Below, piece by piece: positions 25,507 to 33,830 of a stretch of 64,000 nucleotides of DNA; position 1 is the first letter of the stretch; the number at the start of each line of letters is the position of its first letter. The notes under the pieces are model-generated. The model was not told the origin of the DNA. It saw only the letters and a program-made list of their open reading frames with translations, and searched no databases. The position numbers and the translations under genes are program-made. Source of the stretch: Lachnospiraceae bacterium (lineage in GTDB: Bacteria; Bacillota; Clostridia; Lachnospirales; Lachnospiraceae); the NCBI GenBank assembly GCA_017621815.1, contig JAGASK010000052.1, forward strand, positions 62,001 to 126,000. Reading direction: 5' to 3'.

Positions 25507-26376
25507 TTACAAGGTTACTATATTCCTTACCTGCTGCCAGTATTCTCCATAGCCTGCCTGAAGGTTGTTTTCTTCTCCCACAATACTGTGTTTTGGAATT
25601 TCTTCTTTTCCGGAGGCACCTCTTAAATACCATTCATACTCCATATCAAGATTACCGATATCAATAGCCCGGTACCCCGCCTTCACAAGGTCCGTTACAA
25701 GGAGTTTGGCTGTATTCCCCACTGCAAATAGAAACAACTTTTCTTTTCCAAAGGAAAAACACGCCTCCCTGATTTTGGGGTAAGCAAGATAAGCGTTTAA
25801 TCCGGGGCATAAAACCCTCTCCACACTTGCTGCAGAATCAATCAGATCGTTTCCTGCACCTGTATGAGTACCTTCCCCTTCAACAATAACAATATTCTTA
25901 TCCTTCCAAATTTCCTTTACCTTCTCAAACCATCTGCCGGACTGCTCTTTATCCCGATAAATATAATAAAGCCGTGAAAAAAAAGCATTTTCATATGTTT
26001 TTTCCGTATTGCAGTACTTTAAGTATGTTTTTCTGGAAAAGAAAAGATGCTCCTTCCAAAATCTCTTGCTTTTTTCAGTATACTGTTCAAGGGAATCAAA
26101 AATATCAGGAATTCCTACCATTACCTTTTTCTGATTATACTGCAGAATTTCATAAAGCCTTCTGGATAGCTCTTCGTCAAAATCCTGGAATTTGGTGGTA
26201 TTTCCTTCTATCATGCGGATTTCCGCATCCCCGAACCTTACAAGGCTTAAGTCCGTATTTATCAGCATATCTATGGTATGGTCTATGCTTTCCACCTGTA
26301 ATTTATTTTTTAATATATGATGCTTATGAAGCTGATACACAAGCTCATAAATAGTTTTTTTTATTTTTTGCTTCAT
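25507..26376 (-). CDS. GT-D fold glycosyltransferase (DUF1792)
   Basis: 289 residues matching DUF1792/GT-D, the family of the Streptococcus parasanguinis dGT1 domain that extends glycans on serine-rich adhesins. The hallmark RFGDAEI is near residue 41, where D-x-E binds metal and the UDP-sugar. Other family blocks seen are FFSRLYYIY, VEGEGTHTGAGNDL and the C-terminal AIDIGNLDMEYEWYLRG. It would add glucose or a related sugar in the cytoplasm. It is unusual to find it in a capsule-type locus rather than beside an adhesin gene. Confidence 0.8.
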   Translation of the reverse strand: MKQKIKKTIYELVYQLHKHHILKNKLQVESIDHTIDMLINTDLSLVRFGDAEIRMIEGNTTKFQDFDEELSRRLYEILQYNQKKVMVGIPDIFDSLEQYTEKSKRFWKEHLFFSRKTYLKYCNTEKTYENAFFSRLYYIYRDKEQSGRWFEKVKEIWKDKNIVIVEGEGTHTGAGNDLIDSAASVERVLCPGLNAYLAYPKIREACFSFGKEKLFLFAVGNTAKLLVTDLVKAGYRAIDIGNLDMEYEWYLRGASGKEEIPKHSIVGEENNLQAGYGEYWQQVRNIVTL

Positions 26377-26412
26377 GCTCTTCCAGTTTCATCCTTTTTC
26401 TGTTAAATCCTT

Positions 26413-27555
26413 TTACTGCTGCTTTCCTTCCATGTCCATACAACTTAGAATACCTTCATAATATTTCTGAAAACTGCATTCTTCCTGAATGATATGAAAG
26501 CTCTTTTCCCCCATTTTTACAAGTTTATCTCTGCTTGCGGTTAACTCCTCAATAACCTGAAGCAGTTCCTGCTTCTCATTGTCCCGAAACAGCCTGCCGT
26601 TTATGCCGTCTTTCACATAACAGGCGCTTCCGTTTGTATCGCTGCAGATGACCGGAAGTGAAAAGGCCATGGCCTCTAATTGGGAAATAGATGCCGGTTC
26701 CTTCGTGCTTGGAAGTACAAACAAATCAGCGCTCCTGTACTGCTCCTTCATCTGCTCCCTGGATAAATTTTCAAGCAAATTAACCCTGCTCTCCAGCTTA
26801 TGCTGTTTCAGATAATCCAGGAGCTCCTGTCTGTATTTTATCTGAAATTCACTGGAGCATTCCCCTGCCACCGTAAGTTCTACAGGATACTTCTCTGCGA
26901 GAAGGGAGAATACCTCCACAAGCAAACGGATGTTTTTTCTTTTTTCATATTTCCCCACACAAAACAAATGAATCCTGTTATTATCAAACCAGTTTTTTTG
27001 AGAGGGTTCAAGCTCAGGCTCCATGACAAAGGGTACAAACACACTGCCTTCTTCTACTGCTGCTTTTTCATCCTTCCTTCCCAGAACAGGCGTCATCCTC
27101 ACTTTGGGAAGAAGCGCCTTCACAATTCTGTGAGGGAGGTCATTTTTAATCTCTTTTTCATAATAGGGACTTTGATTATATAAAATCTTAGGGCAATTAA
27201 AGTTTTTGACCGCCAGGTACGCAAATATGGAATAAACGCTTCTTTCTCTTATAATAATTACATCAGGATTAAATTCCTCTGACAGCCTTCTGATTTTACC
27301 GAAAGGAGGGAACCCTGCTTTCAGCTTCATATTGCCTGCTTTGCTGTCATTTCTTTTTAACACCTTTACATAGAGCTTTTCAAATACAAGAAACAGTTTG
27401 GAATACCCTGCAACAACAGGCTGCACATAAGTATAATCTTCTATTTTCCCTGTATAGTGGCTGATAAAGCAAACCTCATGGCCGTTTTCCTTAAGCCCCT
27501 TCATAATGGGAATCTGATTGGTATGATATCTGGGTGCAATGTATAAAAACCGCAT
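26413..27555 (-). CDS. GT4 glycosyltransferase
   Basis: A 380-residue retaining GT-B glycosyltransferase. The C-terminal half has the GT4 donor-site pattern: LFCVGKYEKRKNIRLLVE, ADLFVLPSTKEPASISQLEAMAFSLPVICSD (shown in part by the E-x7-E glutamates) and a final helix. Start has AGAGGATG upstream. It is the second of two adjacent GT4 genes (the other at 27559, three bases apart). Acts on the inner membrane face on a lipid-linked oligosaccharide; sugar unknown. Confidence 0.82.
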   Translation of the reverse strand: MRFLYIAPRYHTNQIPIMKGLKENGHEVCFISHYTGKIEDYTYVQPVVAGYSKLFLVFEKLYVKVLKRNDSKAGNMKLKAGFPPFGKIRRLSEEFNPDVIIIRERSVYSIFAYLAVKNFNCPKILYNQSPYYEKEIKNDLPHRIVKALLPKVRMTPVLGRKDEKAAVEEGSVFVPFVMEPELEPSQKNWFDNNRIHLFCVGKYEKRKNIRLLVEVFSLLAEKYPVELTVAGECSSEFQIKYRQELLDYLKQHKLESRVNLLENLSREQMKEQYRSADLFVLPSTKEPASISQLEAMAFSLPVICSDTNGSACYVKDGINGRLFRDNEKQELLQVIEELTASRDKLVKMGEKSFHIIQEECSFQKYYEGILSCMDMEGKQQ

Positions 27556-27558
27556 AAT

Positions 27559-28632
27559 TCATCCTCTGTCTCTATTCTTCAAAACTTTATTAAACAAGGA
27601 AAGCCATTCCTCTGCTATAACTCCGGCAGAATATTTTTCTCTTACCTTTACTGCATTTTCGCCAAACTGCCGGGCTGTTTCCTCTGAGTCCGCAATACTT
27701 TCCATTGCCCTTGCAAAGGCTTTTTCATCTCCCACAGGAATGAGCATCCCATTTATGCCATCCTGTATACAAAGCCTGGAACCACCGCAGGGGCAATCTG
27801 TGGAAATTACAGGAAGTCCCACTGCCATAGCCTCTAACAGGGAATTAGAAATACCTTCAAAGTCAGAAGACAGTACATACATTCCTGCCCTTCTAATCTG
27901 CAAAAGAGCATCCTTTCTAAAACCCTCAAAACAAACCTTATCTTCTATTCCAAGCTCCACTGCCGCTGCTTTAAGATGGTCAAGAAGTACTCCCTTTCCA
28001 TACAGATGCAGCGTATATTCCGGATGTTTTTTGCAAAATATTGCAAAAGCCCGCAAAAGCATTTCATGATTCTTCTGCTTTTCCAACCTTCCCACTGCTG
28101 CCACTGTCTTCTCTCTTTCCCCAGAATAAATATCGGGAAGATTGTCTGACAGGGGATTTTCAATGACAATTCCTTTTTTCTTAATTTTATCCGGAAAGTA
28201 ATCCATAGCCTCCTGTGTTTGGAAAACTACCGCTTCCGCCTGTCCGTACAGAAAATTTCTCAGCTTCTTTCTGCTGTAGGCCTCCGGATTATTCCGCTCC
28301 GACATTACCATAGGCATTTTGAGAAAAAGCCCTGCTAAAAAAGCAAAAAAAGCGGCATCAGGACCAAAAGTTATTACCACTGCGTCCTTATTTTCTTTAA
28401 AATATTTTCTCATATTCCAAATCCGTGAAATACGCTTTGTGAAGCTTTTTCCTGTTTTTTCTCCGGTCTGAATAAGCTTTACTTTTTCTTCCATGGAATA
28501 CACACAGGTATTTCCTGCAAACATTACAACAGAAGTTTCATTTCCCGCTTTGACAAATTCATTGGCAAGAACGGAAATCACTCTTTCCGCCCCGCCTCCA
28601 GCCATGCTGGGAATCACAAATATTACTTTCAT
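27559..28632 (-). CDS. GT4 glycosyltransferase
   Basis: A 357-residue GT4 protein with the N-terminal glycine-rich motif PSMAGGGAERV, then VGRLEKQKNHEMLLRAF and the donor-site glutamates in SDFEGISNSLLEAMAVGLPV. It resembles the GT4 at 62709 closely in motifs (GGAERV, the KxxKNHEMLxRAF segment and the TDCPCGG segment), so the two are probably paralogues with related specificity. Cytoplasmic face of the membrane; sugar unknown. Confidence 0.83.
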   Translation of the reverse strand: MKVIFVIPSMAGGGAERVISVLANEFVKAGNETSVVMFAGNTCVYSMEEKVKLIQTGEKTGKSFTKRISRIWNMRKYFKENKDAVVITFGPDAAFFAFLAGLFLKMPMVMSERNNPEAYSRKKLRNFLYGQAEAVVFQTQEAMDYFPDKIKKKGIVIENPLSDNLPDIYSGEREKTVAAVGRLEKQKNHEMLLRAFAIFCKKHPEYTLHLYGKGVLLDHLKAAAVELGIEDKVCFEGFRKDALLQIRRAGMYVLSSDFEGISNSLLEAMAVGLPVISTDCPCGGSRLCIQDGINGMLIPVGDEKAFARAMESIADSEETARQFGENAVKVREKYSAGVIAEEWLSLFNKVLKNRDRG

Positions 28633-28651
28633 AGTGATTTCATATCATCCT

Positions 28652-29653
28652 TTAATCTTTAATAAATTTATTCTCGGAAAGCTTATATCCCCTTGTCAGG
28701 AACTTATGCTTAATCACCCACCATGCAGGTACCCAGATGTATTTATGCATTGCCGGAGAAGCGCTTCCGATCATCCAGCAGTTTCTGTCACACTTCCGAG
28801 TACATTCCCTGACCTTTTCTGCCTGCTCCGAGTTCCAAAGTTCTTCGAAGCTCTGCTTTCTTAAATTGCCCATTACCGCCTTCTGCGCCATGCCGTTGCA
28901 GGGAATCACATCACAAAAAGGATCAATGAAAAAGGCATTCCTTGACATATCACAGGGAAGCAGTCTCTTATTTCCGTAAATATAGTTAATCAGACCGTGG
29001 TTAAAGTAAGCACGGAACCATTTCTTCGGTGACTTACTTTTTAAAAGCTCGTTAATCAACTTTTCAAAATTCTCTGCCACCTTTTTCTTATCATCAATTT
29101 TATTATCTGTTTTTCTGAAATAAAAAGAGTTGTGAAGGGTCGCCGTTGCAAACTCCATTCCCATATCATTGGCAATGTTGTAAAGAGGCACTAAATCCTC
29201 ACAGTTCATATCCTGTACCGTCATGCCAAAGCCTACATCAGGATGTCCCATTTCCACCAGAGTTTTAAGGGTATTATACCCCCTGTTGAAGCCATCGGGA
29301 ATTCCTCTGATTTTATCGTTTGTTTCCTGCAGCCCTTCAATACTGATTCTGATTCCCACCTTAGGAAATTCTTTACAAAGCGCAATAATTCTGTCGGTAA
29401 AATAGCCGTTGGTGGAAATAACGATTCTGTCGGATTTCTTATAAAGCTCCCTGACAATATCGGGAATATCCTGCCGCACAAAGGGTTCTCCCCCCGTAAT
29501 ATTGGTAAATGCCATCTCCGGCAGTTTCTTAATATCCTCTAAAGTAATTTCTTCACCAGGTTTACTTGGGTCTTTAAAACAGTCACACATATTGCATCTG
29601 GCATTGCATCTGTAAGTTACAATAACTGTTCCGTATAATGTCCGTTTGCTCAT
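28652..29653 (-). CDS. Radical SAM / SPASM-like protein
   Basis: 333 residues. The Fe-S cluster motif CxxxCxxC is C16, C20, C23, followed by GGEPF, ISTNGYF and SIEGLQE, all standard radical SAM blocks. The C-terminal region has a second cysteine set (CDVIPCNGM and CTRKCDRNC) typical of SPASM/Twitch domains that hold auxiliary clusters. Such enzymes carry out radical chemistry on peptides or sugars. Flanked by glycosyltransferases with 15-19-base gaps, it probably modifies a sugar or a glycan-linked component; no precursor peptide gene is seen nearby. The substrate is unknown. Confidence 0.8.
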   Translation of the reverse strand: MSKRTLYGTVIVTYRCNARCNMCDCFKDPSKPGEEITLEDIKKLPEMAFTNITGGEPFVRQDIPDIVRELYKKSDRIVISTNGYFTDRIIALCKEFPKVGIRISIEGLQETNDKIRGIPDGFNRGYNTLKTLVEMGHPDVGFGMTVQDMNCEDLVPLYNIANDMGMEFATATLHNSFYFRKTDNKIDDKKKVAENFEKLINELLKSKSPKKWFRAYFNHGLINYIYGNKRLLPCDMSRNAFFIDPFCDVIPCNGMAQKAVMGNLRKQSFEELWNSEQAEKVRECTRKCDRNCWMIGSASPAMHKYIWVPAWWVIKHKFLTRGYKLSENKFIKD

Positions 29654-29668
29654 GGCAGATACACCTCC

Positions 29669-30916
29669 CTATTTCTTTTTTCTGATAACTTCCTCAAACA
29701 ATTCCGTCAGTTTCGTATAATGCAGCTTTTCCGAATACCGCTCTTTAAGAACCTGACATGCATTTTCACCCATTTGCCTTATGATCTCATCATCCAGTTC
29801 TCTTACACGCCTTGCAAGGTCGTCCGCATCATTGGTCCGAAACAGCAGTCCGTTATAACCATCCGTTATAAGTTCCGGAAGACTTCCTAAATTGCTGGCA
29901 ATTACCGGCTTCCTGAAAGCAAAGGATTCCAGTGCCGCATTAGGAAGATTATCATAGCAGATAGAAGGCACAAAAGTATATTTTGAATTTCGAATACACT
30001 CATTCAGTGCTTCCCCTTTTCGGAAACCCAGAAATTCCACATTATGCATCTTTTTATCCTTCACATACTGCTTAAGCTTTACGGCAAGGGCTGTGGAATC
30101 ATCCCCCACAATTTTCAGCTGGTAATCATCTCCCAGTTTCTCATATGCCTTAACCAGAACCTCAACACCTTTTTCCTCTGAAATTCTTCCGAAATAAAGT
30201 CCATACTGACCTGCAGGCACTGCCTCCTCCGGCTGTCCCTTATAAAAAGTGGGAATCCAATGGATTTTCTTTTCATCAATACCGCTTTGTTTCAGCTTTT
30301 CCTTCAAAAAGCCTGAAGGTGTTACAAATGCATCCACTTTATCATAAATTTTAATGACTTTATGAACCTTCATGGAAAATACACGGACTGCCGAAGCAAA
30401 AGCGGAACCTTTTACACATTTTTTCTTAATACATGAACCGTACTTTCCTGTCAGGCAATCTTCACAGATTCTCTGGTCGTACAGAAAATCAAATCTGGGG
30501 CACAGCATAAAATAGTCAGACAGACGGAGCACCACCGGCACATGCATTTCCCTGGCTGCACTGATAACACTGGGAGAAAGCTTGTTTACAAAATGAATAA
30601 TATAAACAATATCCGGCTTTACATCGGCTATCATCCTTTTCAATGCCCTTTTTACCTCAAAAGAATAAATACTCCTTGATAAAAGCTTCATAATTGTCTT
30701 CGGCGTCTTCTTATAATCATCATAATATACCACATCTCTGCCGCCAATAGGGTCTACAAAATATTTGTCATACTCCGTAGGCACATTTTTATTGGAATGA
30801 ACAGAAAAAGGATACACCTCATGCCCCTCCTGCTCTAACATTTCCTTAATATTGAACATATACTTTTCGGGTCCCCCCGAAATGAAATATCTGTAATTTA
30901 CAAGTAAAATTTTCAC
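29669..30916 (-). CDS. GT4 glycosyltransferase with cysteine-rich insertion
   Basis: 415 residues; the start is a GTG at 30916 that overlaps the preceding stop as GTGA. The N-terminal motif is SGGPEKYMFNI; the C-terminal half has YFGRISEEKGVEVLVKAY and a GT4 donor region near NLPNAALESFAFRKPVIAS. An insertion near residue 140 holds four clustered cysteines in CEDCLTGKYGSCIKKKC, a pattern found in a subset of GT4 enzymes and possibly a metal site. Sugar and acceptor are unknown. Confidence 0.82.
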   Translation of the reverse strand: MKILLVNYRYFISGGPEKYMFNIKEMLEQEGHEVYPFSVHSNKNVPTEYDKYFVDPIGGRDVVYYDDYKKTPKTIMKLLSRSIYSFEVKRALKRMIADVKPDIVYIIHFVNKLSPSVISAAREMHVPVVLRLSDYFMLCPRFDFLYDQRICEDCLTGKYGSCIKKKCVKGSAFASAVRVFSMKVHKVIKIYDKVDAFVTPSGFLKEKLKQSGIDEKKIHWIPTFYKGQPEEAVPAGQYGLYFGRISEEKGVEVLVKAYEKLGDDYQLKIVGDDSTALAVKLKQYVKDKKMHNVEFLGFRKGEALNECIRNSKYTFVPSICYDNLPNAALESFAFRKPVIASNLGSLPELITDGYNGLLFRTNDADDLARRVRELDDEIIRQMGENACQVLKERYSEKLHYTKLTELFEEVIRKKK

Positions 30917-31935
30917 TGCGACCTGTCCTTTCTCCTTAAATCAGGCTGGATAAAAAAATACATCCATGGAAATTTCCTCATAATTTCCGCTGCGATTACA
31001 GGGAAAAAAATGCTTCCCGAAATCCCCAAAATTACATGTACTGCAAGACTGGTAATACCCATTTTACACAATATACTTCGTATTCCCGCTGCAAAAATTG
31101 TATGCATCAGGAACACAGGAAGCGTATTTTTCCTGCTGAACCGTATTGCTTTTTCCGGCACCTTATCATTCAGTAAGAAAGATATTTCCAGTACCAGCAG
31201 GCAGCCACATATACCTGCTGTCAGACAGTACAGCATCCATGGCAATAACTCCATCTCTTTATTATATCCCATAATAGTAAAAGGAAACAACAGAAAAGAA
31301 ACGGCCAGATAACGAACATCAAATTTTATTTCATTTTTACAGAAGCAAAGCAGCATACCGATTATAAACCAGATTTCCCTGCGCGCCACTCCCTGTACAA
31401 AATAGACTTCTTTTACCAGCGGATTCTGTTGAAAGAAAAAAATAAAAAGAGAAACGGCAAGCGAGATGAAAGCCTGTTTTTTACTTTTAAAGGTAGGCGT
31501 AACCAGAAACAGGAAAAACAGGATATACAGGTACCAATAAGGAGAAAGGGGTTCCAAAAACAAAGTTCGCAGAAAATTACTGCTGTTTTCTTCATTGACG
31601 GTACCTTGAAACACTTCCTTAAGCAGAAACGATGCCGCAGAAAAAGCAACATACGGCACTCCCAAATTCACCGCCTTGCGCAAAACATTATCCTTCCATG
31701 CGTTCCTCGTCTCCACCACACTGTTTCTCTGATACAGATACCCGCTGCAGATAAAGAAAAGAGGCACATGAAACAGATAAACGGTATGATCGAACCATTG
31801 CCAAAGTATCCCTGCTTCCATTATGCCGCTTTTTACCATACTCTGAAAAAAGTGCCCCAGCAGCACCAGCATACAGGCAATCCATTTCACAATATCAATC
31901 CATGATTCCTTATCTCTGCTTACGTTTTCCGCCAT
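30913..31935 (-). CDS. Acyltransferase-3 family membrane O-acyltransferase
   Basis: Start placed at the ATG at 31935 (340 residues), because GGAGGAAA lies eight bases upstream; the frame is open 16 residues further but has no site. The family motif WIDIVKWIACMLVLLGHFF near residue 10 includes the conserved histidine, and about ten hydrophobic segments follow. It overlaps the genes on both sides, 26 bases upstream and 4 downstream, indicating tight co-translation. Probably O-acetylates a cluster sugar; the acceptor is unknown. Confidence 0.75.
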   Translation of the reverse strand: MAENVSRDKESWIDIVKWIACMLVLLGHFFQSMVKSGIMEAGILWQWFDHTVYLFHVPLFFICSGYLYQRNSVVETRNAWKDNVLRKAVNLGVPYVAFSAASFLLKEVFQGTVNEENSSNFLRTLFLEPLSPYWYLYILFFLFLVTPTFKSKKQAFISLAVSLFIFFFQQNPLVKEVYFVQGVARREIWFIIGMLLCFCKNEIKFDVRYLAVSFLLFPFTIMGYNKEMELLPWMLYCLTAGICGCLLVLEISFLLNDKVPEKAIRFSRKNTLPVFLMHTIFAAGIRSILCKMGITSLAVHVILGISGSIFFPVIAAEIMRKFPWMYFFIQPDLRRKDRSQ

Positions 31936-33826
31936 TGATATTTCCTCCGCCGTAAACCTGTATGGTCTTTTCCACCACATCATCCCAGCTGTATTTGCCG
32001 CATATAAAGGCTGTACTTCCTTCCTTGTATTCCTGAACCTTTTCAGGATGCGCCAGCAGAAATTCCAGCTTTTCTTTTAAATCATTGCTGTCTCCCTTTT
32101 TAAAGCTGACAGCCTTATCTTCCACCACTTCCATGTTTTCGGGAATATCACTGACGACACAGCAGTTACCGTAGCTCATGGCCTCCAGGAGTCCTAATGC
32201 CATTCCCTCCACATCACTTGGCAATACAAACACATAGGCATTGGAAAACAACTCCTCAAGCACCTGTCCCTGAACAAATCCCGGCATAATAATGTTCTTA
32301 TTGGATTCCACACAGCGGTAAATCTTGTCCCTGTATTCCGCGGCATTGCTGTTTCCTCCTGCAATCACCAGTTTTTTATCAGTTTTCAGCTGCTGATAAG
32401 CCTCTATCAGATAATGCACACCCTTTTCCGGTACCATCCTTGCCGCAAAAAGAATATAATCATTTCCTTTTAATCCATACTTCTCCGTAATGATGCTGCT
32501 TTCTCGCTTTTTCGGCCTCTCAATTCCGTTTGGAATAAATATAGTTTCCCTGTGATAGGTTTCCCTGAAATAGTCCTGTACATTCCTGGACAGTACAATG
32601 ACCTCATCCGCTTTTTGGGCCGCCTTTTTTTCACCGTATTTAAGCACCCTTGACGCAAAATTTCCCCATTTAGAACGCTGCCAGTCAAGGCCATGTATGG
32701 TAGCAATCACTCTTTTTCCGAAAAACCTGGGAACCCCAAGCATCACACAGGGACCTTCTGCATGGTAGTGAATTACGCCATACCCCCCAAACAGTGCCCG
32801 GAATGTTGCCAGAAAAGCATATACTATGGCATTCAGACTGCTGCTTTTAAATGTAGGAATAGTGATTAAACGGATACCGTTGTATATTTTCCCTCTCTTT
32901 TCGTCAAATTCCTTTCCTGACACATGATATCCTGAGCGGTTATAGGCATCCACGTGATACCCCTTCCGGGTGAGCCTTGTGGAAAGCTCGTCCACTACAA
33001 TTTCCACTCCTCCTTCTCTGGAAGGAATCCGCTTATGACCAATCATGGCTATTTTCTTATATTTATTTCCCTTTTTATAGGTATGATTTTCCCTGATTAC
33101 ATGAAACAAAAAAGATGCATTGGTCGTTAAATATCTTGTAAACAGCCTTCTGGGATCCTGAACCAGCCTATAGAGCCATTCCAAACAAAGCTCCTGCACC
33201 CAGCCCGGAGCCCTCTTTACGGTTCCTGCGCAAAAATCAAAAGCAGCTCCCACACCCAACATCAGCCCGTTTACCTTAAACTGATGCTCATACATCCACT
33301 TCTCCTGCTTGGGTGCTCCGAGAGCCACCCAGATAAAATCAGGCCTTGCAGCATTAATATTGGAAACAGCTTTCAGATCCTCCTCTTGCGTCAGCGGACG
33401 GTACGGCGGAGAATACATTCCCACAATATTAAGCCAGGGATAAAGGCGAAGTAATTCCGATTTCAGCTTATCCAGAGTTTCCTGTGAGCCTCCGTAAAAA
33501 TAATGTCTGTAGCCCTTTTCCTTTGAAATCTGAAAGATCTTCGGCATTAAATCGGGTCCCGGCACTCTCCCTGCATCATAAAATCCTCTTGCACGGCACA
33601 CAATAGATAAGGGTTTACCGTCAGGCAACGCCATGGCGCCGCTGTTTTGAACAACATTATAATCAGAATCCCGAAAGGACATCATAGTAGTGTGCACATT
33701 GGAAACACAAATATAATTTCCCCTGAGATTTTCCAGATTTTCCGTCAGATAATCCACCGTATCCTGCATGGTTGTCACATTAATATTTGTATTTAATATT
33801 CTGCAGTAACGCAGTTCCTTTTTCAT
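31910..33826 (-). CDS. GT26 (WecG/TagA) - GT4 fusion glycosyltransferase
   Basis: A 638-residue bifunctional protein. Residues 1-~245 are a WecG/TagA/CpsF (GT26) domain with SNVHTTMM, LPDGKPL and GAPKQEKWM; in teichoic acid and enterobacterial antigen pathways this family adds a ManNAc-type sugar to lipid-linked GlcNAc. After a basic linker, residues ~258-630 are a GT4 domain opening GHKRIPSREGGVE with donor block VLPSDVEGMALGLLEAM. The two would act in sequence on the same lipid intermediate, adding the second and third sugars. GT26 proteins are normally single-domain. The sugars themselves are inference. Confidence 0.85.
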   Translation of the reverse strand: MKKELRYCRILNTNINVTTMQDTVDYLTENLENLRGNYICVSNVHTTMMSFRDSDYNVVQNSGAMALPDGKPLSIVCRARGFYDAGRVPGPDLMPKIFQISKEKGYRHYFYGGSQETLDKLKSELLRLYPWLNIVGMYSPPYRPLTQEEDLKAVSNINAARPDFIWVALGAPKQEKWMYEHQFKVNGLMLGVGAAFDFCAGTVKRAPGWVQELCLEWLYRLVQDPRRLFTRYLTTNASFLFHVIRENHTYKKGNKYKKIAMIGHKRIPSREGGVEIVVDELSTRLTRKGYHVDAYNRSGYHVSGKEFDEKRGKIYNGIRLITIPTFKSSSLNAIVYAFLATFRALFGGYGVIHYHAEGPCVMLGVPRFFGKRVIATIHGLDWQRSKWGNFASRVLKYGEKKAAQKADEVIVLSRNVQDYFRETYHRETIFIPNGIERPKKRESSIITEKYGLKGNDYILFAARMVPEKGVHYLIEAYQQLKTDKKLVIAGGNSNAAEYRDKIYRCVESNKNIIMPGFVQGQVLEELFSNAYVFVLPSDVEGMALGLLEAMSYGNCCVVSDIPENMEVVEDKAVSFKKGDSNDLKEKLEFLLAHPEKVQEYKEGSTAFICGKYSWDDVVEKTIQVYGGGNINGGKRKQR

Positions 33827-33830
33827 ATCC

